Assembly (NCBI GenBank): GCA_946699065.1
Contig: CAMPDV010000720.1
Span: 1-64,000 of the forward strand
Length of the DNA: 64,000 bases
Direction: 5' to 3'
DNA from: Loxodes magnus
Taxonomy: Eukaryota; Ciliophora; Karyorelictea; Loxodida; Loxodidae
Shown here: positions 36,354 to 48,558 of the stretch, one piece after another
Position numbering within the stretch: the stretch's first letter is position 1
Layout of the letters: each line of letters begins with the position of its first letter
The notes under the pieces: generated by a model
The model's input: only the letters and a program-made list of their open reading frames with translations
Database searches by the model: none
What the model was told of the DNA's origin: nothing
Translations under genes and position numbers: made by a program

Positions 36354-37502
36354 ATGTAAACTGAAAAACCCTAGATTTCATAGTGTCAATCATGTAAAGG
36401 AGCTTTCGATAGGTAGATGAAAATCCCAATGATCCTTCCTTGCAAGCACAACATATGCTATATTTGTGTCAATGACCAGTTCAAGAAAAACATGAGCTTA
36501 GTATGTTTATTCTAAAGCTGCTAATAAGTCTATGAGATACATCCAGTAAATTTATAAAAAGATGACTAGTTACTCAGCCATCTAGAACAAAAGGGAGTTT
36601 TAGAAAGTATAGCATTACTAGAGAGATAATAGTAATAAATACATTAAGCTTATTCATAATTGACTGAAGTCTATAGTAATTTCATCTAGTAGTTAATCAA
36701 GCATGTAAACAATTATATTTTCAAGGATAATATAAATCTACAAAGATAATTGAACTAATAGGCTAAAAAAATACAAGGTTAACTAAAACGCTTGAAATTT
36801 TAAAAGTAATTAATCAATAACTAGGGAAGCAACTAATAATAGTACGTTTCATAAGTTTTAGCAACTGATTAATTTGAAAAGTAAGTATAAAAGTCGGTCT
36901 CTGATGCCTAAAGAGTCATATAGTAGAACAATTTGGTATCAACTAAAGTTTATGAGGAGTTAGATAGCTATAAATTCGGTCATGTTTAAATGATTTAGGA
37001 AAACAACCATCTTAAGAATGAAATGCAAAAGTTGAATCTCTAAGTTTAGCAATTGCAAAAGTAGCTATCTTAATTATAAGATTCTTTGAGCCAATAGTAG
37101 TAATAAAAGCAGATAAAACCTATAGACATCTAAATAACAATTTTGTCTCCAAATAATAAATCAATATCTCTATAAGTCAAATAAGAGACTACAATAAAGT
37201 AGGTAAAGGAATAGATCAACTCGAAAACTAATTTATTAGTTTAAGATTTGGATATCGCTAAGAGTAGCTTCATTCTGGATGATAATAAAACTATAGCTCA
37301 TTATAATACAGTAAACGGTGAATAGTTGCAAATGAAATTCAGTAAGTTCAAATTTAATATTGGATAATAAAACTACTATAGACTGTATCTATTTATAATG
37401 CTAATAAAGAGAAAGGATGTAAGCTCGATCTCAAGCAAATTCTTATTTAGGGGGTAATGTGATATTTACTAATTTTAAAACGTTAGACGGTAATTATTTT
37501 GA
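36354..37502 (+). CDS. RING finger / coiled-coil / ubiquitin-like domain protein
   Basis: ATG 36354 opens 382 codons without any TGA until the stop at 37500-37502. The N-terminus is a C3HC4 RING finger: C11, C14, C30, H32, C35, C38, C51 and C56 (MILPCKHNICYICVNDQF). The middle is Gln-rich coiled coil (residues about 65-250, for example NHLKNEMQKLNLQVQQLQ). Residues about 258-330 match the ubiquitin fold pattern: IQITILSPNNKSISLQVKQ, TTIKQVKEQINSKT, then FILDDNKTIAHYNTVNG and EQLQM. RING proteins are usually ubiquitin ligases; a Ubl on the same chain suggests a role near the proteasome or self-regulation. Gln codons are largely TAA/TAG. It is followed by a minisatellite. The exact C-terminus after the Ubl could change if a small intron is present. 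Confidence 0.85.
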
Positions 37503-37654
37503 TATCTAAAGATTGTAATATTCATTCTAAATAATCGTAATATTTAGATTGTAAGTTTCGGGTTTAAATAATCCTTACTTAAGGGGGTAATTTTCATTTC
37601 AAAACTTTATTTTATTTTATAGGTAAGTTTGAGTTTAAGTATTCTGAACCATAG

Positions 37655-38160
37655 AGAGTAAGAAGACATTTAATGTGAAAATGAAGATAGTAAGTAGACA
37701 TTTAAAGTGAAACTGAAGATTGTAAATGGACATTTAATGTAAAAATGAAGCATGTAAGTTGATATTTAATGTGAAAATGAAGGAAGTAAGTTGACGCTCA
37801 ATGTAAAAATGAAGATTGTAAATTAGCATTTAATGAGTAAATGAAGTTAGTAAGTTGAAATTTAATATGAAATGAAGTTGGTAAATTAACATTTAATGCG
37901 AAAATGAAGAATGTAAGTTGAAAATTAATGGGAAAATGAAGTATGTAAATTGATATTTAATGCGAAAATAAAGTTAGTAAGTTGACATTTAATGTGAAAA
38001 TGAAGCAAGTAAATAGACATTTAATGTAAATGAAGATTGTAAGTCAACCTTTAATGTGAAAATGAAGCAAGTAAGCAGATATTTAATGTGAAAACGAAGG
38101 TTGTAAGTTGATACTTAATGTGAAAATGAAGAATGCAAGTTGACATTTAATGTTACATTA
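37655..38160. repeat. Minisatellite, about 32-bp unit, roughly 15 copies
   Basis: Diverged tandem copies of a unit close to GTAAGTTGACATTTAATGTG plus AAAATGAAGATT. Units vary by substitutions and 1-3-base length changes. It lies 150 bp after the RING/Ubl stop, so it may be in the 3' flank of that transcript. Unlike a CRISPR array, units abut without unique spacers. Confidence 0.85.
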
Positions 38161-38164
38161 GAAC

Positions 38165-39075
38165 GTAAGGAATTATTTTTTTAGGATGTGAGAAATCTTT
38201 AAAGGATATTTATTTAGATTGTAGATAATTATAATTATTTCTGAATAGGTGGTAACATACTTAATTGCTATTATAGAATGTATGAAAATTTGAAAATATT
38301 TAAGGGGGTAAGATTAGTTATAGAAATAAGGATGTAATTTATTATCATTAATACAGTGATAAATTGTTGAGAACTCTATCGAACTTAATACTTTATTAAG
38401 ATTCTATTTAATTAAAAAATTATATAAGATAGTATTTTAATTTTATTTAAATTTAAGATAAATTATAAAAATAAAGATAAGCAACTATAAATTTATAGAA
38501 GCAAAGTAAATCAAACAAATATAAATTAGCTTATTATGCTTTTATTTTGAGTAACTATAAACTCCTTTATTTAGCTTAATGAAAATGATATTATCTTAAT
38601 AAAAGCCAAATGCATATCTCGTTGTTTAATAAATTAAGTTTCGAATTAAGATTTTAATAAATATAGTGACAGTTATCAAGATATTAGCAAGATTAGATAG
38701 ATAAAAAGATTTTGCTTCTTTGAAGGGATTAATTCTATCAGTAGATAATAAATCAACAGGATTGAAGTTTGATCTTATCAATAGAATTAGAAATTTTAAG
38801 TAAAGGGAACCTCAGTTTCATCTATTTTTTATTTATTTCAGAAAATTATCATATAAAAGGAATGAAAAAATGTTGAAAGGTAATATAAAAGAGCAAAGAA
38901 TTATAGTTTTAAATTTAAAAATATGTAATTAAATCAAACTGTAAAAATGTAAAAATTGCTTCAAATAGTTTTAATTTAGAAAAGCATCTAGGAATGTTAG
39001 ATAAAAAAGTAGAAATAGTGAAAAGAAATATATTTGTACTTTGCCATTTAAAAGTTTATTAAAAATAATTTAATT
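38165..39075. other. No gene recognised
   Basis: AT-rich. No domain or known repeat was seen. Confidence 0.5.
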
Positions 39076-39079
39076 TAAA

Positions 39080-39370
39080 TAGGGTGGTCCTTACCTTTTA
39101 AGGTCGCGAGAAGAATTCCCCAGAGATGAACTGACTGTGAAGCAACCTTTTCTAAATGTTGGACTTGACTAATCTCTTCATTATGGGTTGGAAATCTACC
39201 TGTAATCGCCTGGTGGCGTTCTGTGCTTTGGAGATTTTGAACTGCAACTCTGCCCACAAATAGAAGAGAGAATGCTATGGGAATATTGGAGATTAATGAG
39301 ACTTATAAATTGACTTTTTTAAAGAGATGCGGCCTATTGTAGGGCTACGCACTATAATAACATTTTTTTT
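39080..39370 (+). mobile_element. Diverged SINE-A-related element, plus strand
   Basis: Its middle (CTCTTCATTATGGGTTGGAA, ACCTGTAATCGC, TGTGCTTTGGAGA) aligns with the SINE-A core, and it ends with a decayed LINE-type hairpin (GAGATGCGGCC...GGGCTACGCAC, 39322-39351) and ATAATAAC. The first half differs from SINE-A, so this may be a separate subfamily. Confidence 0.65.
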
Positions 39371-40205
39371 AATAAAAAATTTATTTTATTTGAATATGAC
39401 TTTTTTTATCTTTTTTATATTTAAAAAAATTGAGGATAAAATTGTCAATTATTTATAAGAGAATAATTTTAATTTTTTAAATATGATTTTAAAAATGCTT
39501 TACTAAAATTTCTGTTAAACATTTTTAAATAAATTAAATAAATTTAAATTAAAACTCGATTTTTTTAATTTTTAATTAAATATAAGAACCAAATATAATT
39601 ATATGAAACAATTTATTATCAGAATTAATATAAGAGTTAATTGTAAAAAAATATAAGAATTAATTGCAATAAAAAATTAAAATAAATAAATATTTAATTT
39701 TTTATATATTTTACTTAATGAGATTTTATTTACTTATTTTCATAATTTTGATTATTTTTTACGAATAAATTGTGGGAATAATAATAAAGATTTTTGTGAA
39801 GTATCCTTTCAAAAAATGTATTGGTTGATAAAGCTTCTAAAAAAGGAAACCAAAAAAGTTTTATATAAAATTCCGTTTTATTTTAATTTTTTAATTCAAA
39901 AACAATTTTAATTTTGATACAATTATATAAAAATTAAAAATATTTAAATTTAGTATGTCACAAAAATCTTTTGTGGTAAAATCCTCGATAATTTTTATTT
40001 TATTTTTTAGTACATTAACCTTAACTTTTACGATAACAATCAAAAAAAATATTGCTCCGTTTTAAAAATTTGATGCTTTTCAAAACGTTTAATTTTTAAG
40101 CAATATAAATTCTTTTCAAATAAACACATATTAGAATTTTTAATTTATAAAATTAAAAAAATTTATATTAATTTATAATCATCCTCAAATTTTAAAAGAA
40201 TAAAA
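39371..40205. other. No gene recognised; extreme AT spacer
   Basis: Long A/T-rich runs. No coding or repeat signal was recognised. Confidence 0.5.
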
Positions 40206-40214
40206 ATGTAAAAA

Positions 40215-40995
40215 AGGTAAAATTAAATTTATAGTCCTCGAAAAGAACTTCACATAACTTGATTCCGCTTTCTCACAAATTAAAGGATGATTTAGGACTT
40301 CGTTAGTCCGCCATCCTTATCTACCACACAAATACCATTTTTTCTTCTAGTTTCTATTTCAATTTTCGTTTTATTCTTGAAATCTTGAGTTGTAAAATTT
40401 CTTTCTATATATTTATTCTATTCTCTTTAGTCAAATGCAGAAAATTTCGTCTAATATTTATTTCTTATTATTTCTTTCATTTTCATTTTTCTTTCAGCAC
40501 TATCTCCAGCAGTGGTTTTTCTGACATACATAGCACCTAATCTTTCTACAATAGTAATTTATCTTATTTGTCTCTTATTATTATTATTCAGGTTCGATTT
40601 CCATAGGAATGCTTGATTACTAATCTTGTAATTTTTAAACTGCTAGATGTTATTATCCTAACCTTACTTAAAGTTCTTTAATTTCATATAAGAATCTAGA
40701 GAATTGGAATTAAAATAATTAAGGAACTTCATCGAATTATTTGTCAATATCTTCAAATTTAGCTACTATAGACTCTTAAAGCTTATCAAGAATTTCTTGT
40801 GTGGCTGGAAATTATAGATCTAGTAATTAAATCAATTTATCTAACATTTTTTCTAATTTTTCTACTCTTAATCTTTGCTGCTTTAGCTCATATTATATAT
40901 TTGATATCCTTTGCTGCACTGATTACGCAAAGGATGCCTAAGATTATTATTCTTAGTTCTATTAAGATGATTATTCGATTAAATTAGGTAGCCAT
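40215..40995 (-). mobile_element. ORF1-only gene, group alpha, diverged copy
   Basis: Minus-strand ATG at 40995 (MATQ, compare MASKKQ), then one frame change, followed by a coiled coil (QRLRVEKLEKMLDKLIQLLD), PATQEILDKLQESIVAKFED, the motif SSIPMEIEPE shared with the 33-kb copy, and the zinc knuckle RCYVCQKNHCWRQC (C-x2-C-x3-H-x4-C). Towards the C-terminus QGWRTNEVLN aligns with KGWCTNEGLH of copy 1. Preservation of the motifs at low overall identity indicates an old family with past selection on the protein. No polymerase is present. Confidence 0.65.
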
Positions 40996-40999
40996 TCTT

Positions 41000-42190
41000 T
41001 ATTTTAATAATATTTTTAATAGAGATCTTACACCTCTTAGGTTCCATGTTTTTATGTAAAATAAATTTAAATTTGAGAATTCCTTTCTTTAATTTTATAG
41101 CACTGTATTATAAATTTTCTTCCGATATTTTGAAAATTTCTTGAATTTATTCCATCGCAAAAATCTTTGGTAGTATAAAACTCTGAGAAATTTTTTTTTC
41201 GTTTTAACAACTTTTTTCCATTTATCAACTCTTGAATTTATCCTTATTATCTCTGATTTTTTTTCCTATAATTTTGTAAAATTTTTAATTAATAGTTTTT
41301 CAAAACTTGGATATCTAACTTATTCTTTTTATCCCCAAAATTAAAATTTCTGTCCATTCTCAAATCTTATCTAGTATAAAACGTGGAACAAAAACGCATT
41401 TTTTTTATTTTTAATAATTTATTTTTCTCTCTTCACTTTAGCAAAAAATTTATACGTTCATATACATTTTCTAAAGCCTCACAATCTTCCATTTTCGTTT
41501 TTTCATTCAAAATTTTTTTCTTTAATTTTTCGATTGTTTATAAATTTTTATAAAAAAAGGCTAATTAAAATTGATTAATAAATTAAACCTAAATTAAAAA
41601 TTATAATTAAATATTAAATTAAATTTTTATAAATTTTAAGCTAAAATTAATTTATACTTTTTTAAATATATTCATAGTTTTAATCAGAATTAGTAATCCA
41701 TCGTAAAAAACACCTATAGTACAAATATTTCAGCAAAAAAGGACTAATAAACTTTTACTAATGTTATAACACTTAAATTAATACTTAAATACCAAAATTT
41801 AAATTAATTAAAATGCTTTTTTATATTTATTTTAAATAAATTAAACCATACACCTTTTAAAACTTTTGATACTTAACAATCTAAAAATCTTTATATTATT
41901 TATTACATACTTCTTAATTAAATAAATATAAATATCTCACTCTTACAAACTTTGCCAAGATTGAAAATAAGTTCTTAAAACATATATTAGTAAACTTAAG
42001 TCATAATGTTTTAAACATTAAAAAAAGCATTAAGATTTATTGAAATCTTAGCTACAATGAAATATTAATATCTTTTAATTAATCATCACTCATTAAATAT
42101 CTTATACTCCCTTTTAAATTTATAAAGTTTTAATTGTATTTCATAATTAACTTCTTAAAATTTAAAAATTATAAGTCTAAAATTCTTACA
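41000..42190. other. No gene recognised
   Basis: AT-rich spacer downstream (in transcription sense) of the minus-strand WD40 gene. 41500-42100 is especially poor in GC. Confidence 0.5.
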
Positions 42191-42195
42191 TACTC

Positions 42196-43522
42196 TCAAC
42201 TCGCGATCCTCCACTTTCTCACTGTCTTGTCATATGCTCCCGATATTATCCATTTGTTGTCTCTACTTAGTGCTATAGAATTTATATATGCTTAGTGGCC
42301 CAATAGAGTCTATATGCATTCACCCGTATTAAAGTTCCATATCTTGATTGTTTAATCACCTGATCCAGAAAATATAAATCTTGAGTCATTACTAAGTTGA
42401 ATACTACGTACAGTATTTGTATGGTTTTGAAGAGTTCTAATACATTATCCCGTTTAGAAATCTCATATTTTAATTAAATTGTCAGCTGAACCTGATATCA
42501 TTTATTTGTTATCATTTGTTAATATTACCGAAGCAATTCATTCTGCATGTTCAGAGATAGTTCTATTATATTATCCTGATTATAAGTCCCATATCTTGAT
42601 CGTCTTATCTAGACTTCCCGATACAATTCATTTCTGATCACTTGTTATTGCTACAGAATATACATAACTTTATGTCCCTACAAAGTATTCTTTAACTCAC
42701 CACTCTTAAAGTCCCATATCTTTATCATATTAATAAAATCTAATGAACCTGAAGCAATCCATTTCATGTCATTTGATATCGCTACAGAGTAAAAAGTACT
42801 ATTATGTCCCTTCAAAATTTAGTCTAAAATAAGTAAAAATATACCTTAACTCTTATCATAATTTATTTATAAATTTGCTTATATCTAAATATCATTCGTT
42901 TACATATCAGATTTATTTTTTATTTATTCTCTTATATCCTAAGTCAAGTTCTTTACCTGCTAGTAGTCTACTTAAATTCTTTCACTCTTATTTTTCTCCT
43001 AATAAACTTTATTTATAAGTACGTAATATTTGCTTCAATAATATCTAACTTGCTAGATAACTTCTATACTTAACTAATATAACTCTAATTCACACTTCTT
43101 GTTATATTTTCTATTTTTTCTTTTATTTCTTCACTTTTCTAACTGATAACTTTCTCTGTTTCATTTTAAATTTACTTAATTTTATCTTAAATAAGCTCAT
43201 TCATAGCCTAATAATCCTAAACTTATTATATTTTATCCAATTTATCAATCAACGACTACTAAATCTATTTTAGCGTATCTTATATGCTTATTATTTGTTG
43301 TTTGTTTTCCATTATATTATTCTTAATCATCTCTCAATCTTCTTTAAAAAGCATAGTAGACTAAAAAGAAACTTATGCTATCAAGATAATAAAAATAATA
43401 ATTAGACAAACTTTTATAATATTCCATCTTTATTCCATTTACTATTTTCTTGAAATCTTACTTCCTCAATCAAAGTCTTTGGTATAGTCTCCTTCATAAT
43501 TATTTTCGTTACTATTTTCCAT
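42196..43522 (-). CDS. Coiled-coil / WD40-repeat protein (minus strand)
   Basis: From ATG 43522 (MENSN) a hydrophobic stretch and a long coiled coil (IQQVQDYQATNELIQ; EIKEKIENITRSVNQ; VQKLSSKLDIIEANITYL) are followed by about five WD40 repeats at 42823-42199. Examples: [69 protein letters not shown]. The stop TGA is at 42196-42198, the same place relative to the last repeat as in the plus-strand WD40 gene. Several Trp are TGA. A 21-nt intron lies at 42824-42844. There is one frame change between repeats 1 and 2, and the link between coiled coil and propeller (about 42850-42990) needs another intron or shift, so the gene may be decayed. The WD40 part is secure; the start is not. Confidence 0.7.
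42824..42844 (-). other. 21-nt intron in the minus-strand WD40 gene
   Basis: On the minus strand GTATATTTTTACTTATTTTAG lies between YDKSQ-D and QILKGH, at the same codon position and phase as the 22-nt intron of the other WD40 gene. Confidence 0.8.
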
Positions 43523-44790
43523 TTTTATATATTGATATATTTAATATATGGATATGCGTTAATAAAACGGATAATTCTTAAGAATAGAAACATAATTATT
43601 TTAATTATTTTATAAACTATTTTATAATATAAATTATCATAATATTAACGAAAATAAAATAAATCATTGTTACAAGTATTGAGGGAGATGATGTTGATTC
43701 TCTGATCAAGCATTCTAGTTTTATGGATAATTTCAAGTTTCTTTTGCTGAGAAGGTTCTTGTTTATGTCAGTATAAGCAAGTGAAAAAATTCTTTTTGAT
43801 TATCCACTCTTGTTATCGACTTCTAGCCTGTCAGTCTTTAGTTATGGAACTCATTGACCGAAGTTTAATGAATTAAGCAACAGGATATTTGCGTTATATA
43901 CATTAAGAGAGTGCCTTAAGTTATCTAGTTGTAAACTCCTTTCCATTTCCTCGAAAGATAAGTTTTTTAAGTTGATATTTGATTATTTGAAATAAACTAA
44001 TTAAATTAAATGATTATTTTATCCTCTCATTTTATACTAAAGAGCTGAAGGAGATTTGTTTGTAATTTATTAAAAGTATAATGCTTCTCTTGAGTTTGCT
44101 AGTATTCTTGGGAATTTGTTTATATAGCAATTCCCTTTGAGTAATATAGAAGGGTCATCTCTTGTCCTAATTTTCTTAATTTTTGTTTATAATATGTTTT
44201 TAAATTCTTAGCATCATTTTAGAAGATGATAGATAGAATCATAGTAATAATTTTTTTTATTGGTTGTATTACTATAATTAATATGGTTTTTGATAAACAT
44301 GGACAGGATGCCTTTACTTTGGATTTCTAAATCATTTCAATTAAGGTATTTTAGGGTTGAATTCGCCTGTTACTTCTGAAATTTTATTTTTGAATTTTTT
44401 GAATTTTGTCAATTCTTTCTTTAGGTAATATATTGACGCCTGCATGTCTTGAAATTCGATTCTTGTGAAATTTAATACACTCGTTCTCTTAACAGCATAT
44501 TTTCGTATCTTAGAACACAAACCATCTTACATACTTCTTCTGCATCATATGGGACATACTAATCTTCAATGTACTTAACCTAATAATAGTTTTTATTATA
44601 AGCTTTAAACAGTCTTATTTTTTAGGTTTATTTTAGTCTTTATTTCTATTTATTTCTTCTGTCTATCCAGAAGAGAGTTGATGCTTTTCTTGCTTCCGAA
44701 GAGAAGTTTATAAACTAAATACTTCTTTTCTTCTTCTCATTTTCTTCTTCGAATTCAGAAAACACTTTTAGATACCTTCCATTTTATATA
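43523..44790 (-). other. Possible upstream coding part of the coiled-coil/WD40 gene (copy 2)
   Basis: Counterpart of 560-1790. Pieces such as VKYIEDQYVPYDAEEVCKMV are kept with a few amino-acid changes. Frames are not continuous. No domain recognised. Confidence 0.25.
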
Positions 44791-44957
44791 AATATAAATT
44801 AAATATATTTAAAAGTTAATAGATAGCCAATTAACCAAAGAAGTAATTACTTACTTAGGAAAAAGAGAAAAATTAAAACCCCACTGTTCAGCTAGAGTCT
44901 CTGATTTCAGAATAGTAATTTCTAAAACTATTACAATACTATATTATAATAAATAGG

Positions 44958-45250
44958 AAGGAGTAATTCTCCAACTAAAACTGACTTAAACTCGTGTACC
45001 AGGAAGTATCTCATAGCTGAAGAACCAGTCAAGAGAAGATAAGACAAGATCGAAGAGGTTCAAGTAACATTAATTTACGAAAGATACCAAATACTAAAGT
45101 CTCTTAGGGTAGCATTCCGATATCTGCCCTATAGAAGAAAGAACTCCTAAGAAAATGCTAGAACTGTGGAAGACTTCAAAAAGGAATTTTTTAACTTTAA
45201 AAATCTTTATTAAATGCGCATCATTGAGGCACTACGTTAAAAAAGTGCAT
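44958..45250 (+). mobile_element. SINE-B copy, plus strand (block X copy 2)
   Basis: Same insertion as 1951-2250; the 5' palindrome is slightly decayed (GGAAGGAGTAATTCTCC). Confidence 0.7.
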
Positions 45251-45572
45251 AATCATTTAATTTTCCATTATTTCATTTTTTATCTCCAAATTATTTAGTT
45301 TTACTTTTGATATTCTTTTTAGACAAAAAATAAGTTTAGTTTATAATTTAAATAATGTATCTTCTGAAATTCTATTAAATATTTAAGATAATACTTTAAA
45401 TTTAATCTGTATAGCAAACAACATAATTCAACTTTATACATTAGTAGATTTAATATCAATATTCAATATAACTAACTTCAAATTCAATCAATCTCTTATT
45501 ATTTTTTGTACTTTTAAGAATAAAATCTTAAATAAAAATCAATTCCAAATTAAAAATTTATAAAAAACATTA

Positions 45573-45885
45573 TAAAGCGCGTAGCACTTTTGTTGGTGCG
45601 CAGTTCTTTAATAAAGATTTTTAAAGTTCTAAAATATTCTTCTGAAGTCTTTCACATTGCTAGTATCCTTTGTGATTCTTGTCTTCTATAGATCGTAGAA
45701 GGAATACTCCCTAAGATACCTAAATATCTGGTATCTTTCATCAATAACGTTACTTGATACCTCTTTAGTCTTTGTTGTCTTTCTTGGCTCTTACCAAAGT
45801 TCTTGTTCGGTTCTTGCATCATAGGTACTTGCTTGTATCAGATCCTAAGTAAATGTCAGTTGGAGGAATGTCCCTCCCTTTTTAT
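45573..45885 (-). mobile_element. SINE-B copy joining block X to block Z2
   Basis: The hairpin starts AAGCGCGTAGCAC. After it comes TTTTTAAAGTTCTAAAATA, the marker of version Z2. The 5' end near 45885 reads TTGGAGGAATGTCCCTCCC. Confidence 0.85.
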
Positions 45886-46193
45886 TTATATATATGATTA
45901 TAAAGTTAAAACTTGATGTATGTTTATCTCTTCTTTAAAAATCCTTGCTATTAAGGATGTATTGCTCTTATGCTCATAAATGCATCCATAAATTATTTAA
46001 GCTAATTTATTTATATATTTTTCTTTTTTTTACTTTATTTCTATTTGACTATTAAAAAACTACTAAAATTTGTAATTCCTAGGTTTAATCTTTATTTTTT
46101 AGTTAATTTATCATACTTTGAACTTTATAGTTTTAATAGCAACTTAAAAGTAATTATTTATAATAATAAATTAATAAATACATAAATTGTATT

Positions 46194-46545
46194 ATAGAGA
46201 ACGTAGCACTTCGTTGGTGTGCAGCTCTTTACATTAATTTTATTTAATGTCGAAAAATAAAATTTTATGGGCCTCTCTATCCTTGTTTTCTCTTCCTGCA
46301 GTATGTCCCTGTAATTTTTCCTTCCAAATTATAGGATACAATATGCGATTACGGGTACATTTCCCCGACATATGATGAAAAAAATTTCCTCCTGACATTT
46401 AGAGTTCTCCAGTTTGTCGCATCTTTCTTCTCTTGTTATTTGTTTCTCTTCCTCCGATTTATCCTCCGTTCGCGCTCATTTTTAGTTGCCTTGCTGGGCC
46501 TGCAAGCAGTATCCGAAGGAAAGGACTTTCCACTGTATTGAAAAA
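46194..46545 (-). mobile_element. SINE-A copy, minus strand (Z2)
   Basis: Hairpin at 46196-46229; the core carries the Z2-specific extra bases in CTGCAGTATGTCCCTG and TTTTCCTTCCAAATTATAGG. Confidence 0.8.
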
Positions 46546-48558
46546 AATAAGATGTAAGTAATGTAGGTAATAGTTGTGTTATGCTTTTAAGGTATTGGTA
46601 CTGCCCTGTTGTAAATGAATAATATTGAAAGCATTAAAGTTGATGATTTTTAAAAGAGAAATGTATAATTTGATAATAAATATTATTTAAATAAAACTAA
46701 TTAATCAATTTATAAAATAAACAAAAAATAATAAATCTTAGCGTTAAAACTTTAAAAGCAATAATAATTTCCATTATATCTTTAAATTATAATGTCTTTT
46801 AGAGAACCAATTTATATATCAACATATAATTTAAATAATAATCTTTTTATTAAAACTAAATCATTGTTTAAGTATCTCAAGATACATTTATTACTTCAAA
46901 TATTAATTCATTTAATTATCAAATCTTTTTATTTATTATTATATATTATACTTAAAAACAATATTTACCAACCAGATTTAAATCATATTAATACATAAAA
47001 CTGCTAATCAAATATCTAATTCCTATTATTTACCTAATTATTACATCAATCTAATTATTTACTATTTATCCTAATTATATAGATTAACCTTTAAATACAT
47101 ACCTAAAGTAACTATATTCAATTCATTACTCAACCAGATTTAATATCAACATTTTATAAGTAACTTCAAATATTCAAATCTAACTTTTTTCTATAACAAT
47201 CAAACCTTAAACTAAACTAATATTATAAAATTACTCATTTATATTCAAAACATTATATTATACAGTCTAGAACCCAATGGGCTCGCAGTTCTTTTATAAA
47301 CTTTTTTAAAGTAAAAAACATTTTTTTCTTTCACGGTGCCAGCATTCCTTTATGAGTCTTACTTTCTATAGAATCGTGATCAGAATGCTACTCTTAGAGA
47401 CCTTAGTATCTAGCATCTTTCATCATAAACAGTATTTGAAGTCTCTTTATCTCTTGGCTCTTACAAAGATTCTTGTTCGTTTTTTGCACATGACGTATTT
47501 CAAGTTGCTAGAGTTTAAGTCGATCTCAGTTGTATTATTTTTGGTATTTAAAATAAATGATATATAATAAATATAATTTAAATGGTTTTAATCTAAAATT
47601 AAATTTGAAGTTTATTAAAATAAGTAAATTATTTATTTCTTTATTTAGTTTATTTTTAAATATTCTATAATTAATCATCTAGCATATTGTTTTGAAAACA
47701 TATATAGTAAAGATATCCCATTTAATTATTAAATTATTGCCATAATTAATGATCTTTTAACTATCTTCCTATCTAAATAAGTTATATAAGCATATTAATT
47801 TAGTCTTTAATATAAGTTCAATAATACTCCCTTATTTGTAATAATTTATCTTCTATTAAGTTATCTATAAACTATTTATAATATATCATAATATTTATAT
47901 ATATTCAATAGATTAAAGCAGAATACAACTTAATATACCACTATCAAATATCTAGATACATTAATATTAGACTAACCTAACCTAGTTTATCATACTAATT
48001 GTAATCATCTAATCTAAACTAAAATATTTACTCTTTTACCTCATTTATTTACTTTATAATCAAATGTAAGTCATCTACCTATGCTAATACTGCTCTTATC
48101 CTTTTAACCTAACTAACGCTATTCCTACTGTCTTACCTTGTTCTCACACTTTCTGTAGTTTATGCTTAAAGACTTAGTACTATTTATAGAATCAAATCAG
48201 CTGCTGTATTTGTTATAAGGTGTTTCACTTTAGATTTGAAGATTTACCTATAAAGCATGAATGGGTAGAGATATTGCAATAATAGTAAGAGAAGATGAAT
48301 ATTAGAAAGTAATGGTAATAGAAATGAAATGAAATGAAGAAGTAAATTGATGAGAAGCAAAATAAAATAACTAAGAAGCAATAAATAGTTAGCTATTAGT
48401 TTATAAATCAAATACTCTCATAACATATTACATTACTAAAATAATAGGAACTAAAGAATAAATAGAAATATAGCATCCTTCTATAATATTTTATTTCTAT
48501 CACTTAAAAATATTCCTCAACTACAATCAAGTAACAATATTAAAAGATAAAAGCTAAA
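46546..48558. repeat. Repeat block Z2, non-coding part (copy 3)
   Basis: Near-identical to 3443-5458 and 22421-24432. It includes a decayed SINE-B relic at about 47268-47540. No gene seen. Confidence 0.85.
47268..47540 (-). mobile_element. Decayed SINE-B copy (Z2)
   Basis: Same relic as at 4172-4447 and 23150-23420. Confidence 0.6.

Larger units (their letters stand above)
42996..45505. repeat. Repeat block X, copy 2
   Basis: Matches 1-2497 closely with small indels. Here the coiled-coil gene continues leftwards into WD40 repeats. At the right end about 70 bp of extra AT-rich sequence precede the SINE-B hairpin compared with copy 1. Confidence 0.9.

Noticed and set aside
37655-38160. CRISPR-like array
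   Set aside because: Units are directly adjacent and mutually similar with no unique spacers, and this is a eukaryotic genome.
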